A DNA stretch of 64,000 bases from Dendrophyllia cribrosa (taxonomy: Eukaryota; Cnidaria; Anthozoa; Scleractinia; Dendrophylliidae): assembly GCA_024195265.1 (NCBI GenBank), contig JAJLRJ010000013.1, positions 17,864,021 through 17,928,020 on the forward strand, read 5' to 3'. Below are positions 1 to 12,135 of the stretch, in pieces. A program made the translations under genes and the position numbers. The first letter of the stretch is position 1; each line of letters opens with the position of its first letter. The notes beneath the pieces are model-generated. The model made no database searches and had not been told where the DNA came from. It saw only the letters and a list, made by a program, of their open reading frames with translations.

Positions 1-128
1 TTGAGGCACTAACGACTAAAAAGTCCGAAGGTATACTTTCCGCATTTTGAATGTTCGTAAAATTACCAGAAATTCACCAGCCGTTATAGTTCCTTGCCAT
101 TTCGATTTAGAACAAGCCCTTTTGACTT

Positions 129-234
129 AACGTAGATTGTTTATATATAAATTGATTTCATAAATAAAAAATGGAGCAAATGGTACAGAGCAGGGAAAAG
201 TTTGATAGATCATGGTGCGGTATAGCCATTTTTA
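129..234. repeat. Left arm of a long-range inverted repeat (partner 3557-3670)
   Basis: This AT-rich stretch, including tttatatataaattgatttc and cagggaaaagtttgatagat, recurs as a reverse complement at 3557-3670 with a few mismatches. The two arms bracket about 3.3 kb that holds a minisatellite, retroelement remnants and a foldback. They may be terminal repeats of a composite DNA element, but no transposase is seen between them. Confidence 0.6.
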
Positions 235-423
235 ACCCGTGAATACGCGCATGCGTAATGAACGGGTTATCGGTAACGGAGATAGTTATGTAAATGAGCA
301 GTCGCTCGCTCCTTCGATCAGCCGGTAAACTTTGTGACGTAATGCTTTGTTACGAATGCGTTTTGTAACAAGAATAACGTGAATCCAGCAATAATAATAA
401 CTAAAAGTGTTGTAAACGAATAT

Positions 424-590
424 ACACCTAATTCAATAAAGGTTGCATTGGTCATTGGTAATTGGGCATTGGGAAGCTATTGTTTGGCGGTCACTCAAGC
501 AAAGCATTACATTGTGTTACGTATACCCAAATGCCAATGCCCAATTACCAATGACCAATTGCCAAAGCAACCTTTATTGATTTAGGTATA
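424..590. repeat. Foldback element, about 165 bp
   Basis: The arms aataaaggttgc...attggtcattggtaattggg and cccaattaccaatgacc...gcaacctttatt are inverted copies around a short centre. The outer ends (cacctaattcaataaagg and cctttattgatttaggt) also pair. The open frame across it is a by-product of the palindrome. Confidence 0.65.
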
Positions 591-596
591 AACAAC

Positions 597-1049
597 TACC
601 GTTGAGGGTAGCCCTGGGCCAGTTGAGTGGTTCTCAGAGGGAGTCAAATCTACCGATGAGGGTAGCCCTGGGCCAGTTGAGTGGTTCTCGGGGGGGTCAA
701 ATCTACCGTTGAGGGTAGTCCTGGGCTAGTTGAGTGGTTCTCAGGGGGGTCAAATCTACCGATGAGAGTAGCCCTGAGCCAGTTGAGTGGCTTTTCAGGG
801 GGTCAAATCTACCGTTGAGGGTAGCCCGGAGCTAGTTGAGTGGTTTTCAGGGGAGTCAAATCTACCGATGAGTGTAGCCCTGGGCCAGTTGAGTGGTTTT
901 CAGGGGGGGCTCACATCTACCGATGTGGGTAGCCCGGGGCCAGTTGAGTGGTTTTCAGGGGGGTCAATTCTATCGATGAAGGTAGCCCTGAGCCAGTTGA
1001 GTGGTTTTCAGGGGGGGGGACAGATCTACCGATGAGGGTAGCCTTGGGC
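597..1049. repeat. Minisatellite, about 54-bp unit, about 9 copies
   Basis: The core gtagccctgggccagttgag recurs about every 53-55 bp (near 608, 662, 715, 768, 821, 875, 929, 981 and 1036), followed by tggttctcaggggg and tcaaatctaccg. Copies differ by single bases. Short open frames on both strands arise from the repeat. Confidence 0.85.
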
Positions 1050-1162
1050 CAGACAAAAATGGCAGAAAAAAGAAAAAAAATTGAGATCCCAAAAGTTCAG
1101 CATCGTGTTTAGTCAGTGTCGTTCTTTGGTAGGGAGACCAGAATTGCAAGAGAAACTCGTAA

Positions 1163-1417
1163 ATGTTGGTGGCGAAAAAAGAGGAGGCCGACGTAGCCAA
1201 AGTGATCACCAAGGCCCTCAGGAAAGGGACGAAGCTCCCGAAAGGCCCAAGGGGTTTCCAGTCCCCGCAGCCTTGGCAGAGCGGTAGGGCGCGTCCGTCG
1301 CCTTACACTCCACCTCCACGGGGTCATCGAAATGTCAGTAATATGGGGCAAGGAAATTGCTTTACATGTGGCCGCCCCGGGCATTTCTCACGAAACTGCC
1401 CGAATCGTAAAACGTGA
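1163..1417 (+). pseudogene. Gag-like zinc-knuckle remnant of a retroelement
   Basis: The open frame ends in a CCHC zinc knuckle (CFTCGRPGHFSRNC at about 1358-1399) after a basic, proline-rich stretch. This is the nucleic-acid-binding module of retroelement Gag proteins. No capsid domain or intact start is seen. The tyrosine-recombinase remnant about 500 bp downstream suggests a DIRS/Ngaro-type source, but this is inferred only from proximity. Confidence 0.55.
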
Positions 1418-1949
1418 CGTTTTCTCTGTGCGTATTCACGGAATGGAATTGGAATTGAAATCTCGGACTTGGACTGGCACTCGGATTTGGACTATGTAGG
1501 CGGAGTCGCCTTTATTTGTTGGATATGTAATGTTGTCAAGTAAAGTATAGCAATTTATCTTCCTGTCTCGCTCTTTGGGTGAGGAGAAGGTGACTCCGCA
1601 AGCGATTTGCTCTCTGGGCATTCCCTTGTTGCCCCCTATGGGGCTCCTGGTAGTCACTTTCTCTGAGCTCGATATAGCCTTTTCTATCTGGGCTGATGGG
1701 TCTTCCCTTGGTCTCTTTCTTTCTCAGCCCAAGGTGAATCGTATGAAGACCCTTTCGTATATCACTAACAGTTTTGCACAAACCTGTGTGCTTCAAGGGA
1801 GTCGATCTAGGGAAATAAAAGGGATGACGAGGGATGAAACTTCGAGTTCAGAGAAAGTGTACTCCGCCAGTGATGTATTAGCGGAAGTAAACAAGATTTG
1901 CTCCGGTATGCGGGGCTCGCCGGCAAATATTGCGATCAGGGATCCAGAG

Positions 1950-2145
1950 ACTTTCAAGCTGGGCGAATTTTTCACGAATAGGCACCCTACCTTACACGGT
2001 CTCAGGGGTGGGTGCGCATCTCTCTCTCGTCGTATCTGGAGCCAATGTGGCGGCCGTAATGGATCACATAGGCTGGAAATGCGCATCTACTGCGAACCAT
2101 TATATTAAGTTAAGTCACGTTCTTAGCCAAGAACAGCCCCGCTGA
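1950..2145 (+). pseudogene. C-terminal remnant of a DIRS-like tyrosine recombinase
   Basis: Two overlapping frames together carry the C-terminal catalytic signature of tyrosine recombinases: HGLRGGCA in one frame near 2000, then VAAVMDHIGWK and STANHYIKL with the terminal tyrosine in the other. The HxxR and final H/Y spacing fits DIRS/Ngaro-type recombinases. The change of frame near 2015 and the missing N-terminal part show it is a broken copy. Split direct repeats directly downstream fit that element class. Crypton-type recombinases are an alternative. Confidence 0.55.
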
Positions 2146-2398
2146 TATGTTAGCCTCGCTAATAGGGTTTAAGAAAGCATTCCCTTGAGTTACCTTAATG
2201 CACCTGAAGAGAGGTAAGGGTTGGGAGAGGACTCGGATGAGGAATGGGATTGGGAGAGGAATTTGATTATGTAAGTTGTTAGTATGAGGTTGATTGTTGT
2301 ATTTATAACTATGCATCCTACTGAAGGGGTAGACACACCTGAATAAAGTCAGGCGGGTCCAAGGGGAAGTTAACGGGTCGCAGCGAGTCATGGGGAGG

Positions 2399-2667
2399 CT
2401 ATCCCCACACCTTAATGCTAATGACTTAACAAGAGGGATAATGTACTATTCATAGTTCATTACCATCACGTGACGTCATTAAGCATTATATAAGACCTCA
2501 TTTATATGCACACGGGGTTAGTTGGCCAAAGTCGGCAACCGCTGAAGAAGTCCCCACCCACCCCGCCCCTCTTGTTGGGTCAACTCCGTTTCCTCTGTCA
2601 GCTCGATAGGGGTTCTATCCCCGCACCTTAATGCTAATGACTTAACAAGAGGGATAATGTACTATTC
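2399..2667. repeat. Split direct repeats downstream of the recombinase remnant
   Basis: The stretch ccttaatgctaatgacttaa...gagggataatgtactatt occurs at 2399-2452 and again at 2615-2667, about 215 bp apart. Ngaro-like elements end in split direct repeats, so these may be the 3' end of the element above (inference). Confidence 0.5.
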
Positions 2668-2678
2668 TAATTCAGTGA

Positions 2679-2755
2679 TCACGGTGGCCGAATGGTGTAA
2701 AGCGCGGAACGACAGCCGAAAGGCTCCAGGTTCGAATCTCGCTTGTGCGGTCCTT
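2679..2755 (+). repeat. tRNA-like sequence (SINE head or tRNA pseudogene)
   Basis: A box-A-like TGGCCGAATGG and a box-B GGTTCGAATCT are spaced as in a class-II tRNA, but the acceptor and anticodon arms do not pair well. A tRNA-derived SINE head or pseudogene fits better than a working gene. Confidence 0.4.
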
Positions 2756-2934
2756 TTCTTTCTTCTTCGGACCGAACATTATGAAAGTGATATACTGTGT
2801 TTTTTCTGTTTGTCAAAAATCCTTACGTTTAATTTAAAAAAAAACATACATGAACCGTGTCAGTGTGGAAACAACAGCTTACCGCAATATTGCGTTACGC
2901 GTTGGCATTTCTTATTCACGGGTTGGCTCTTAGG

Positions 2935-3567
2935 AGCCTTTGATTCGTATCAGAATTTAGACAAACACCGCCCCAATGTTCCTCGAAAATCATCAACTAA
3001 TGTATTGATATCCCCTGATATCGAGTGAACGTTATACGAAATGGCATCTGTAATGGCAATAATGGTCTGTTATGACAAAGAATTGCGATAAATGTGCGTT
3101 TGAATAAAAAAAAAATCGTTACCAACTATCATTTTGTTATTCATATTGCGGCATATAAATATAAACGTCGAATGCGAAATATCAGATATTTTGCTCTCAG
3201 TTCCCTTATCTAAATCACATCATTAAGAAATGAACTCGGAAACAAAACCTAAAGTTCATTATCACATTTGTTCACATTTTACATCGGCTTCGGTGAAAGT
3301 GTGAAAAGGGAACTGAGAGCAAAATATCTGATCTTTCGCATTCTATGTTTATATTTATATGCCGCAATATGATCGTTGGCAACGATTTTTTTAAATTCAA
3401 TTGCACATTTATCGCAATTATTTGTCATAACAGACCATTATTGCCATTACAGATGCCATTTCGTATAACGTTCACTCGATATCAGGGGATATCAATTCAT
3501 TAAATGATAGTTTTCGAGGATTGAACATTGAGCCGGTGTTTGTCGAAATTCCGATACGAAAAATGAC
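2935..3567. repeat. Foldback element, about 630 bp
   Basis: The left arm (including gaacgttatacgaaatggca and tgcggcatataaatataaac) recurs as a reverse complement in the right half (tgccatttcgtataacgttc near 3458-3477). The centre is near 3270. No coding content. Confidence 0.75.
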
Positions 3568-3670
3568 TATACCGCACCGCGATCTATCAAACTTTTCCCT
3601 GCTCTGTTACATTTGCCCTATTTTTTTTTATTTATGAAATCAATTTATATATAAACCATCTTCGTTTAGT
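3557..3670. repeat. Right arm of the long-range inverted repeat (partner 129-234)
   Basis: Reverse complement of 129-234 with scattered differences. A poly-G run follows at about 3692-3711. Confidence 0.6.
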
Positions 3671-3907
3671 GGCCGACCAGTTGACTTTTGAGGGGGGGGG
3701 GGGGGGGGGGGGATTAGGTTTGGGTAAGAATACTTTTTTTCCAAACCTCTGGCGGTGGAATTTTTTTTCCAGACATGCAAGGTTGTCGAATTTTTTATTT
3801 AACGTTATACGCCATGCAAGAATTTTTTTTGAAACAATTTTTTCTTCAAAATCAAGGATGTGTGAACATAAGTTTAACATAACTGCTTGCCTATAGGAAA
3901 ACCACAT

Positions 3908-4090
3908 TTAAATGGTTTGGTGATATCTGTTAGCCTGTTCAATGAACCCATTTCTTTCCTCTATGCTTGTGTTCCACAAAGGGAACACGTCATCGATATA
4001 TCTTTTCCACATGAGTGTTTTTGCTTCGTTGTGACTTAATTGAGGGACTGCGGAGCATATTTTGGATTGGTGGGGTACGCGTGAGCTCAA
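3908..4090 (-). pseudogene. Penelope-like reverse transcriptase fragment
   Basis: The minus-strand frame contains LMWKRYIDDVFPLWN followed by IEERNGFIEQANRYH. This resembles the catalytic YxDD region of Penelope-like retroelement reverse transcriptases. Only about 60 residues remain and the fragment ends in unrelated sequence, so it is a dead remnant. Confidence 0.5.
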
Positions 4091-5352
4091 CGAGCGCCGA
4101 AGGCGCTAGGTTATGTAGGGGGGTCCGAGGGCATGCTCCCCCGGGAAATTTTGAAATTTAGAGCTTCCGAAATCACCGGAAACATGTTTATTTCTATCAA
4201 TCCTAAGAAAATGTTGTCAAATTTTTATCACCATGCTGTTAGTTTTTTTGCACAAAAACGTACATTTAAAACATAATATTATTACTAGTAGTAATCATAG
4301 ATTATAGTGCGTCTCCTTATACCGTAGCAGCTCGTCTTGACCTACGTAGTACCTCAGTTTCAGCCACTGTTGAAAGGGGCTATGTCACGAGATATGTCAC
4401 GCAGGCAAAAACGTCGGGCCAACGTCAATTCGCCGTGGAATCGAGCAAAATCCTTCAATTCTGTCGTGCTGAAGGGCCTTCTTTGCCGTGCTGTGTACTC
4501 CGAAAGGTCTCAGATTTTTCCTACATAAATAGTATATTTGTCCTGATTCATTTCGGTTTATATTTCTCCGATTCTGAAATGATACGCCTTAGTACTTGGT
4601 GTGATATCCGCAATGATTTTACCGACTAAATAAATGTAGATATCTCAATGTCTGGAAGTTGCATTCAACATATGTTTAATCAAGATGGCGCAGATTTGGT
4701 ACCGACACTTTTCTCGATTCGTTCCGCCTAGCCGACAAGATTAGGAAGCGTCTCCTTCGTCGACGCAATAATATGATATGACGTTCATTCAAAGTGACAC
4801 TGAAAATCTTAATATTAAAGCCAGTCCTTTATTTATGTTCTTTTACCATCTAAAGTGGATTTCACCAAACAGAACAAATTATCAAGAAAAAAGAAATGTC
4901 TTTAAGTTTTCACGTTGGACCTATTTCGGGTTCATGATATGCTAGTCCAGTTAGTTGGCTATATGAAGGAGGTCAGGGTCAGTAAATGTTCCAAAGTTAT
5001 ACGTTTGCGGTTATCATTTCGACTGACAAATTCGCCAGCTACATCAACAAATCGCACAGCGTCAGTTCGATTTCTTGTCTTGTGCGTATTTAAGATTGTA
5101 ACATTGTTTAATCTATGTTGGGTCATCTTTGCTCGCATTCCGTTTGCAACGCTAATTGCCCATCCACGGATGGAAACGAAACTTCGGTCGCTAACTTCTG
5201 ATCGTCTAAACTTAATTGTAAAAATGCAGCAGTCGAAGAACAGATATAAAAAATAACGCGAACGCTTAGAGACACGTTGAATTTGATCGAAACACTCTGA
5301 GAATAGAGAATTAGAAATGGATGCGATTTCAAAACACGTGATACTATAGAAA
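4091..5352. other. No gene recognised
   Basis: Host intergenic or intronic sequence. The open frames here are short and lack domain signatures. No RNA gene or array was seen. Confidence 0.5.
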
Positions 5353-5434
5353 CATGGGACAACAGAAAATTCGCATAATGCTTAATGGGTACAGTATACC
5401 CATTAATCATTATGTGAATTTCGTATTGTCCCAT
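5353..5434. repeat. Short palindromic element
   Basis: The arms atgggacaac...cataatgcttaatgggt and acccattaatcattatg...tattgtcccat pair around gtacagtatac. It is probably a very short foldback. Confidence 0.65.
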
Positions 5435-5938
5435 TTTAATATCAGTGTTATGAATTAACAGTTGCATTATAACTGTTTGCTTAAGACAGTTCTGTCATAG
5501 TCGGCATTATTGTGGTCATTGTAAATGTTGTTGAGCGAACCAAAAAAAAATTGGGTTTGCTTTTAACACAAAGATTAGAAGTACTTTTCTAAATGCAAAA
5601 AAAAAAAAAATTCCCCGTAAAATTATCGGTGGGGCTATAGCCCACCCAGCCCCATAGATCCGCGGCCGCCCTTAAGATTTCGGTCTCAACCGCTGCTAGG
5701 AAAATGTTGGCAAAAGCCACTGAATTTTCGTTTCCATAGCGGTGCCTTGTGTAAAATGCGGTAAAATATTAGTCATTTGACTGTACTTTGTTTTACACAC
5801 TGTACAGAAAGTGCCTTGATCTTGCTCAAGATCAGTGTAGGAATTTTTTTTCCCGAGGTATTTCCCTGCAAGATTTTTTTTCCTTCAAAATGAATCTGCA
5901 GAATATTTTTTTCTGAAATCACCCCACCCCACGGCAAG

Positions 5939-6667
5939 TTAAGGTTACAGTGTACCTTCGGGGGTGTCTCCAGTATAACAGCTCTAGCGTCTTAAAATTA
6001 CACTTAATATACCTAAACCCAGATATCAAATTAAAGCTTATAGAGCTGGCTATCTAAATATGGAAACCATTTGGTAATAAAATAAATTGTCGAATTTTTT
6101 ACGACGTCTAAATTCGAACGTCCGAATCAGCTTTAAAACGCTATAACTCAAAGCGATTATTGTATTTTGCTAATTTGATTTGTTCTCGGGTTTCCGGACA
6201 CGAAGCGCTAAAAAAACTTGTCGGCGATTTCCCATATTCAATTGCAGTGAAAAGTTACAGAATATTTTCGAAAAAGGGAGAAAACAAATTGAAGTGATCG
6301 CACGGAAATGGTTCTTGACGAAAACATTTTCGGAAATAAGAAATTCGCCGACACGTTTTTGTTAATTATATGTTAGCCTAGCTTGTGTCCAAATTTGAGG
6401 AAAATCGAACAAATTCCCTTTGAGTTGTAGCTTTTTAAAGTGTCCGCTACATGCGAAAAATTAACTTTGAGAAAACAGCGCTTAGAAAAACATATCGCTT
6501 CATAAACAAACTCCGCCCACAAAAGTTATACCGTCATTTCTCCGTCAATTTTCACTATTTTTCGATAATTTTTTTTTTGGATGAAAGTTCATTCTGTAAA
6601 CTTTATTTCGACGCAAAAAAAAAAAAATTCAATAAATTTTAGATCTGAAGGTACACTGTAACCTTAA
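5939..6667. repeat. MITE-like element with terminal inverted repeats
   Basis: The ends ttaaggttacagtgtaccttc and gaaggtacactgtaacctta are exact reverse complements about 730 bp apart. The outermost TTAA could be a target duplication. No transposase inside. Confidence 0.65.
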
Positions 6668-8271
6668 TTACGTAGGAATAAGATTAATGAAGTTGTCTTT
6701 TTATGTAAACAAAAAATATTGACCGATGCTAGAGTGTTTTCCTTGTTATGCCCTATTTTGTCTTCCCGTTTGTGTTATTCTATTATGAGGGGAATAAGTC
6801 GAGGGGAATATGTCGAGGGGAATATGTTGGGGGGAATATGTTGGGGGGAATATGTCGAGGGGAATATATAATCCTTAGTTTTGCTATTGTTATCAGCTAT
6901 TGTTTTCAGCCCCGCCTATCCCCTGATACAATCAAAGCCGCACCCAGCTTTTCAGACACTGTAATGAACGGGGTTATGTGATATATTCCCCTGAAAAGAA
7001 CAAAGAAAACTGAGCTAGGTGGAAAATAAGAATTGTTCGAGAACCAATCAAGAGTGGAAGAAGACATACTAGAAATCGTTGGGAGAGTCCCAGCATTAGA
7101 TCAAAACAAAGTGACGACAAGCCGACTCGAGCACGCGTTTGTTACATAACAAAAAATTGCCCCTTGAAAGGAGACATTTTCTCCGGGCGTGCGCGTTACT
7201 AAAATGAACTATTGCCCATGCGCAGTTGACCTCGAACGGCCTAGTCCCCGCAAGTCACCAAAGTCACCAATAAAAGCCAAAATGGGCTCAGTCGAAGCAT
7301 ATTGCACTAAAAAAATGGCAAAATGACGGGATTTTTTTCGCTCCAACTAAATCATATTTCCCACCAAAATGTTCACTAGATCCCAGTCTCTTCAAAACCG
7401 AGTGTGGATGTTGACATTACACCTATTGAAATGAGTTATACCGCTAAAAGCGATGATCGGGCGGTTGAACTCCATACAAGCCTTTACGTAACATTGGTTA
7501 CTTCAAGGTTAAAATGACGGGACTTTTTTTGAAGTTATTAAAATATTTTAACGTTTCCAGATAGAATAATAACCAAATTACTGGAATCCGAGTGTAGATT
7601 TCAGAAAAGTAATTCATAAATGGGCGAAATGTTGACTTTCCCTCCAAAAAATGGCGTTTCCGCTGTGATTTTAAGGGTCAAATTGGAGGTCTGGGGACGA
7701 GTTAAAAAATTAGAGGCAAACGTCATCCACTTTTTTGCCATGAGTAATTGCGTCCATTCATGTACCACTAACAGTAGCAGGTGTGTTTTACAAGGCCAAT
7801 GAAAATAGAGGTTTCTGAGAGCTGTTACACTACAGGTACGACTTTGTCAAGCAGTGTCCATTCTAACAGCCAGGTAAGAATTGGTCAGCGGTAATTACAT
7901 TTTTGTAAAAAGCTCATGCTGCAATTGTAAAGGCGGGAAATATATTGTAATTTTTATAGCGCTCTTCAGTTCCAATCCCAGTCACCAGTTGTTTTAATTT
8001 GTCTTCTGTTCATTTCAATTTTAATATTTCTTTTTTACATTTTTCCTACTTCGCACACGTGTATTAATTCAAAACTGTCATTTGGCCATTTCCTCGAAGA
8101 GAAAAAGGGGGTCCAGAAGAGGGTCCAGAAGGGGGTTCAGAAGGGGGTCCAGATTGGAGTTCAAAAGGGGTCCAGAAAGGGGGGTCCAGAAAGGGGGGTC
8201 CAGAAAGGGGGGTCCACGTTTTGTAATGACCCGTCTGCAACTGTTATCGAATGTTACCCTAAAAACAAAAT
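6668..8271. other. No gene recognised; simple tandem repeats
   Basis: Contains an 18-bp array (gtcgaggggaatat variants, about 6790-6868) and a purine-rich array of gggggtccagaa units at about 8098-8215. The rest is unstructured host sequence. Confidence 0.5.
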
Positions 8272-8437
8272 CAGGGGCGTAGCCAGGATTTCTTCAGAGG
8301 TACGCACAATCACGAATTTCAAACACCCCTTACCTCTCCACCCCCAACCCGAAAGTCCCAAATCTTTCTTTTTTTTCGACCTTTTCAGTTACGCACGTGC
8401 GTACGTGCGTACGTGCGTACAGGTAGCTACGCCCCTG
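8272..8437. repeat. Short non-autonomous DNA transposon, related to 63921-64000
   Basis: It begins CAGGGGCGTAGC and ends GCTACGCCCCTG, inverted termini of the kind seen in hAT-type MITEs. The interior holds ggtacgcac, a pyrimidine run and repeated acgtgcgt. The same sequence in opposite orientation starts at 63921 and runs off the window. No clear 8-bp target duplication was found. Confidence 0.7.
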
Positions 8438-8814
8438 AAAATATAAAGAAAATCGCTCCTTTTTATCTCGTTAATGCGCTTGCGCATAAACGAGATGTAC
8501 GATTCACAACGAAAAAAAGGGGCAAAAGTTGTTAACAAAGGTTCGTTGTTTAGTTTTGTTAACATTTGTCCGGGGGGGTTACTTATTTCTTTTTTATAGA
8601 AGCTTTATTAGGGCACCGAGGATACGGTGGGTTAAAGAGGTTAGGATTTCAAGAAGTGCGTCACATACCGCCACTAAAATTTTTGAGGGGCACCCCCGGA
8701 CCGATTCTTAATTTCCCTAGGGTATTGAATTGTCATGAACTTGTTATGTCTTACGTTACGTTACCACAAAGGTATTACAGTTCTTAGAGCTATGACCTCA
8801 CCACAAGGGTATTA

Positions 8815-9055
8815 CAGTTCTTATTTACAGTGATTTGCGTGAATTGCGCTTTGACATTTTTCGCGTACAGTTCTTATTTACAGTGATTTGGGTGAGTTGC
8901 GCTTTGACATTTTCCGCGCTCGACGAAGGTAAGAAATTTCATCCTGTATCTTTGTTTGCTTTTTGAGGTTTATAGCTGACATTTTCCGCGCTCGACGAAG
9001 GTAAGAAATTTCACCTTGTATGTTTGTCCGCTTTCTGAGGTTTATACGCGGGTTT
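8815..9055. repeat. Local tandem duplications
   Basis: An acagttcttatttacagtga unit is duplicated at about 8815 and 8868. A tgacattttccgcgctcgac unit is duplicated at about 8908 and 8979. Each pair is adjacent and nearly identical. Confidence 0.65.
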
Positions 9056-9186
9056 ATAGCAGAGTTGTTTTACAAATGTTTTAAAGCTATGACCTCATCG
9101 CCTGACAGATTGTTTCTTATCTTGGATTTATTGTTTTTGTGGTTTTAAGCACTTAAATAGAAAATTGATAGAAAATTCTAGAAATT

Positions 9187-9440
9187 GGCAGGAATGTTCT
9201 GCGATACCTTGTCTACTCGGGAAGATTAACCGCGAGGAGCGATTTTTGAAGTCGCTTAGCGAGTGAAATGTCGTGAAAAGAAAAATTGTCAGGAATGTTC
9301 TGCGATACGTTGTGTACCCGGGATGACTAACCCTGAAGAGCGATTTTTCAAGTCGCTTAGCGAGTGACAACCGGAAATGTTCGTGAAAAGAAAAATTGTG
9401 AGGAATGTTCTGCGATGCGTTGATGACTAACCATGAAGAG
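9187..9440. repeat. Tandem repeat, about 105-115-bp unit, 2-3 copies
   Basis: The unit ggaatgttctgcgatac...gagcgatttttgaagtcgct...gtgaaaagaaaaattg repeats at about 9190, 9292 and 9400. The minus-strand open frame over it is a repeat artefact. Confidence 0.6.
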
Positions 9441-10589
9441 CAAAAGAGTTGGTTTTCCAATTTGCTTAAAGTTAAGCGAGTCAGCTTAATTGAGTTAAAC
9501 TCTAGTTAAATTTAAGCCACCAAAGCAGGTAGCTTAAGCGAGTCGGCAATTAATTTTAGACAATAAGAAGCAACTTGTGGTCATTTATCTGACAAGGCTG
9601 TCAAATCGGAAATAAAACACGCGTTCTATTTTCATGCGTTGCTCGTGAAGGGGCCTAATTTGATTGTATTATACAATGGATTTGCTTTTCTGCAAAATTA
9701 ACGTTAATGTCCCTTTTCAGTAGTCATTGGAATACTGAATCATTCCTATTACGGTTTGATTATTAAAGAGAAATTTCAATTTTGAATGGTTATTAAATGT
9801 TGAGGTGTCATGATTATGCAATAGTATGCAAGAGAGGTGAGATTTTGCGTATTCAGCTAACTAAAAATGTTCCCGTTTGATTGTGCAAGAGTATGGATTT
9901 GGCTTTTGTCCTATTTTGGAACACTGAATCATTGCCATTACGGTTTGATTATGCAATAGTATGCAAAAGACGTAATAATTTTGCTGATTTAGTTAACAAA
10001 AGTTTATCAAGCAAGCATTATAAGCGATTTCAGCGTGTTGATTTTTTTTAAAGGAAAAATATTGGCACTATATGGGAGCTAATTGACAAAACAAACAAAA
10101 AGACAATGTATTATTTTAGTGGCAAGCAAGACAGAGAAAACGTTCTCCGCTTATAAAAAGAAGAGGAATATCAATCAGTCGGTGTATTATTCCCATCACA
10201 TTCAAATCGTGAAGCGGACAAGACAGATACCTTAGAGTGCTCAACGTAGCTTTATCGCATTGAAATCCTGACGCAAGAGAGTTGCCTTAGAGTGCTCAAC
10301 GTAGCTCAATTAGCAAAGAATATGGCAGACTTAAAGCAAGAAAATATAAATTGAAATCTATTATTTCGTAAAACAAAATTATCAATTGTTTATAATGGTT
10401 GCTTTTGATGCTTCAGGCGGCACACACCTACCCTTAATTGTCGGGAGTACTCCCCCCCCCCCCCCCCCCCCAGAATATGTATCAACAATTCACTTCCAAA
10501 AAACACGCTTTTTCCAATTCTATATTACCTTAGGTTATTGCATATTCACTGCCTTCCTAAATTTTAGACTTGCCACAAGTGTACTGCGA

Positions 10590-10625
<36 letters not shown>

Positions 10626-11515
10626 GCCGATTTTGACCCGATATTCCCCGATCTTAACTCCTTTTTTGTTTTGGAACCTCGTCGGTTGTTCAACGTTTGT
10701 CGAGGATAGCTTCGCAACCTCGTCGGTTGTTCAACGTTTGTCGAGGATAGCTTCGAATGGCCCGAATCGAATGTTCCCTCAGAAGACTGATCAGATTTCT
10801 AACAAATATGGCCGGCCGTGAACTCCACGCTTTCATTTTGTAGACGTTCATTTTGCATAACCGGAATGAAAGCACGCCTTTTTAGACTTCGAAATGGAAA
10901 GAAAAAGTCCTTTAGAAGATTTTTGCCTTTGTAGTGGTGGTTTGAGAGCTGAAAGCGATGAAATTTGTCACAAGTGAGGACATGTCTTCTTTCAGAATTT
11001 ATACTCGAAGCGGCAGACTTTACTAAGAATTTTCAAGCATTCCTGGAAAACTACGGTAAAGAAAGTCACATTTTTTAATGTCCATTTACTTTGTAAGAAA
11101 CATTTCATAGACTGTTTCTTTGTCTTATTAGTAGCTTTTGACAAATATTTAGAAAACTTGACCACAATCGGTCGAGCGAGAAATTCGCCAGATGCTGAAC
11201 AAATTTGCGTGGCCGACAGTTTCCTTGATGCGATAATTTGACGCGTTTTCCTCTGGAGACTAAACTAAATTGGATAAGAATTGCATTCTATATACACATG
11301 AAAAGTCGGAAATTTTAGAAAACACTAGATATAATAAAGTAGGTTGCTGAATTTAAATATTATTTTGTGATGTTTATAATATAATTCGCAGACGCTAGCG
11401 CTGCAATTAGGATAAACAAATCGCTAAGCCTTCCGGAAGCAGAAAATCACTGCATTCTGATAAGCGTTTAACTCTTTTATTCAAGGGAAAGACATTTTCA
11501 TTCCAGGAAATATTG
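9441..11515. other. No gene recognised
   Basis: Holds a poly-C run (about 10451-10470) and a 41-bp unit (caacctcgtcggttgttcaa...) duplicated in tandem at about 10675-10755. No domain-bearing frame or RNA gene seen. Confidence 0.5.
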
Positions 11516-12135
11516 TATTCTGACTCCACTAACACGAGACATTCAATGTGAAATAGTTTATTTAGGATGAGTCAGTCAGTCATCTGATGAATGTATCTTA
11601 ATAACATATATTGTCTATTCTCCTGACCCTTTTAAATTACATTTCACTTACATTATGTTTCAAAAGTTCAGAAAATTGTGCCACGCCAGCTACGAAAAAC
11701 CACTAAAAAACCACCCTTTAGATGTGGCCAAAAAAAAAAATGTGGAAACGTATACCCCCCTATAACAATGCAGTGGCACTGGACCTCGGGGGCAAAGGTA
11801 CTAAAACTGATAACATTACTTGATACTTGTGTAAAATTTCATTTCCCAACGTAACAAAAATAAAAACTTGAACGAAAAAAGGCAACGTTCGAGAAGACTG
11901 ACCGACGTAGAATGACGAATATCTCCCGCCAAACCCTTATATAGTCCCGATATGTCCCATGACGACACGCAAACCTCTATATCGTGCCGTCAGAATAATA
12001 ATTTCTGACCAGTTCGCTCCTATGTCACTCAGATGTCAGAAATTACATATTCTGACTCCACTAACACGAGACATTCAATGTGAAATAGTTTATTTAGGAT
12101 GAGTCAGTCAGTCATCTGATGAATGTATCTTAATA
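11516..12135. repeat. 88-bp direct repeats flanking a 444-bp insertion
   Basis: The stretch tattctgactccactaacac...atgtatcttaata occurs at 11516-11603 and 12048-12135. The last part of the intervening DNA (11863-12047, starting aaaaacttgaacg) recurs in direct orientation at 17094-17279 with about one base difference. Confidence 0.75.
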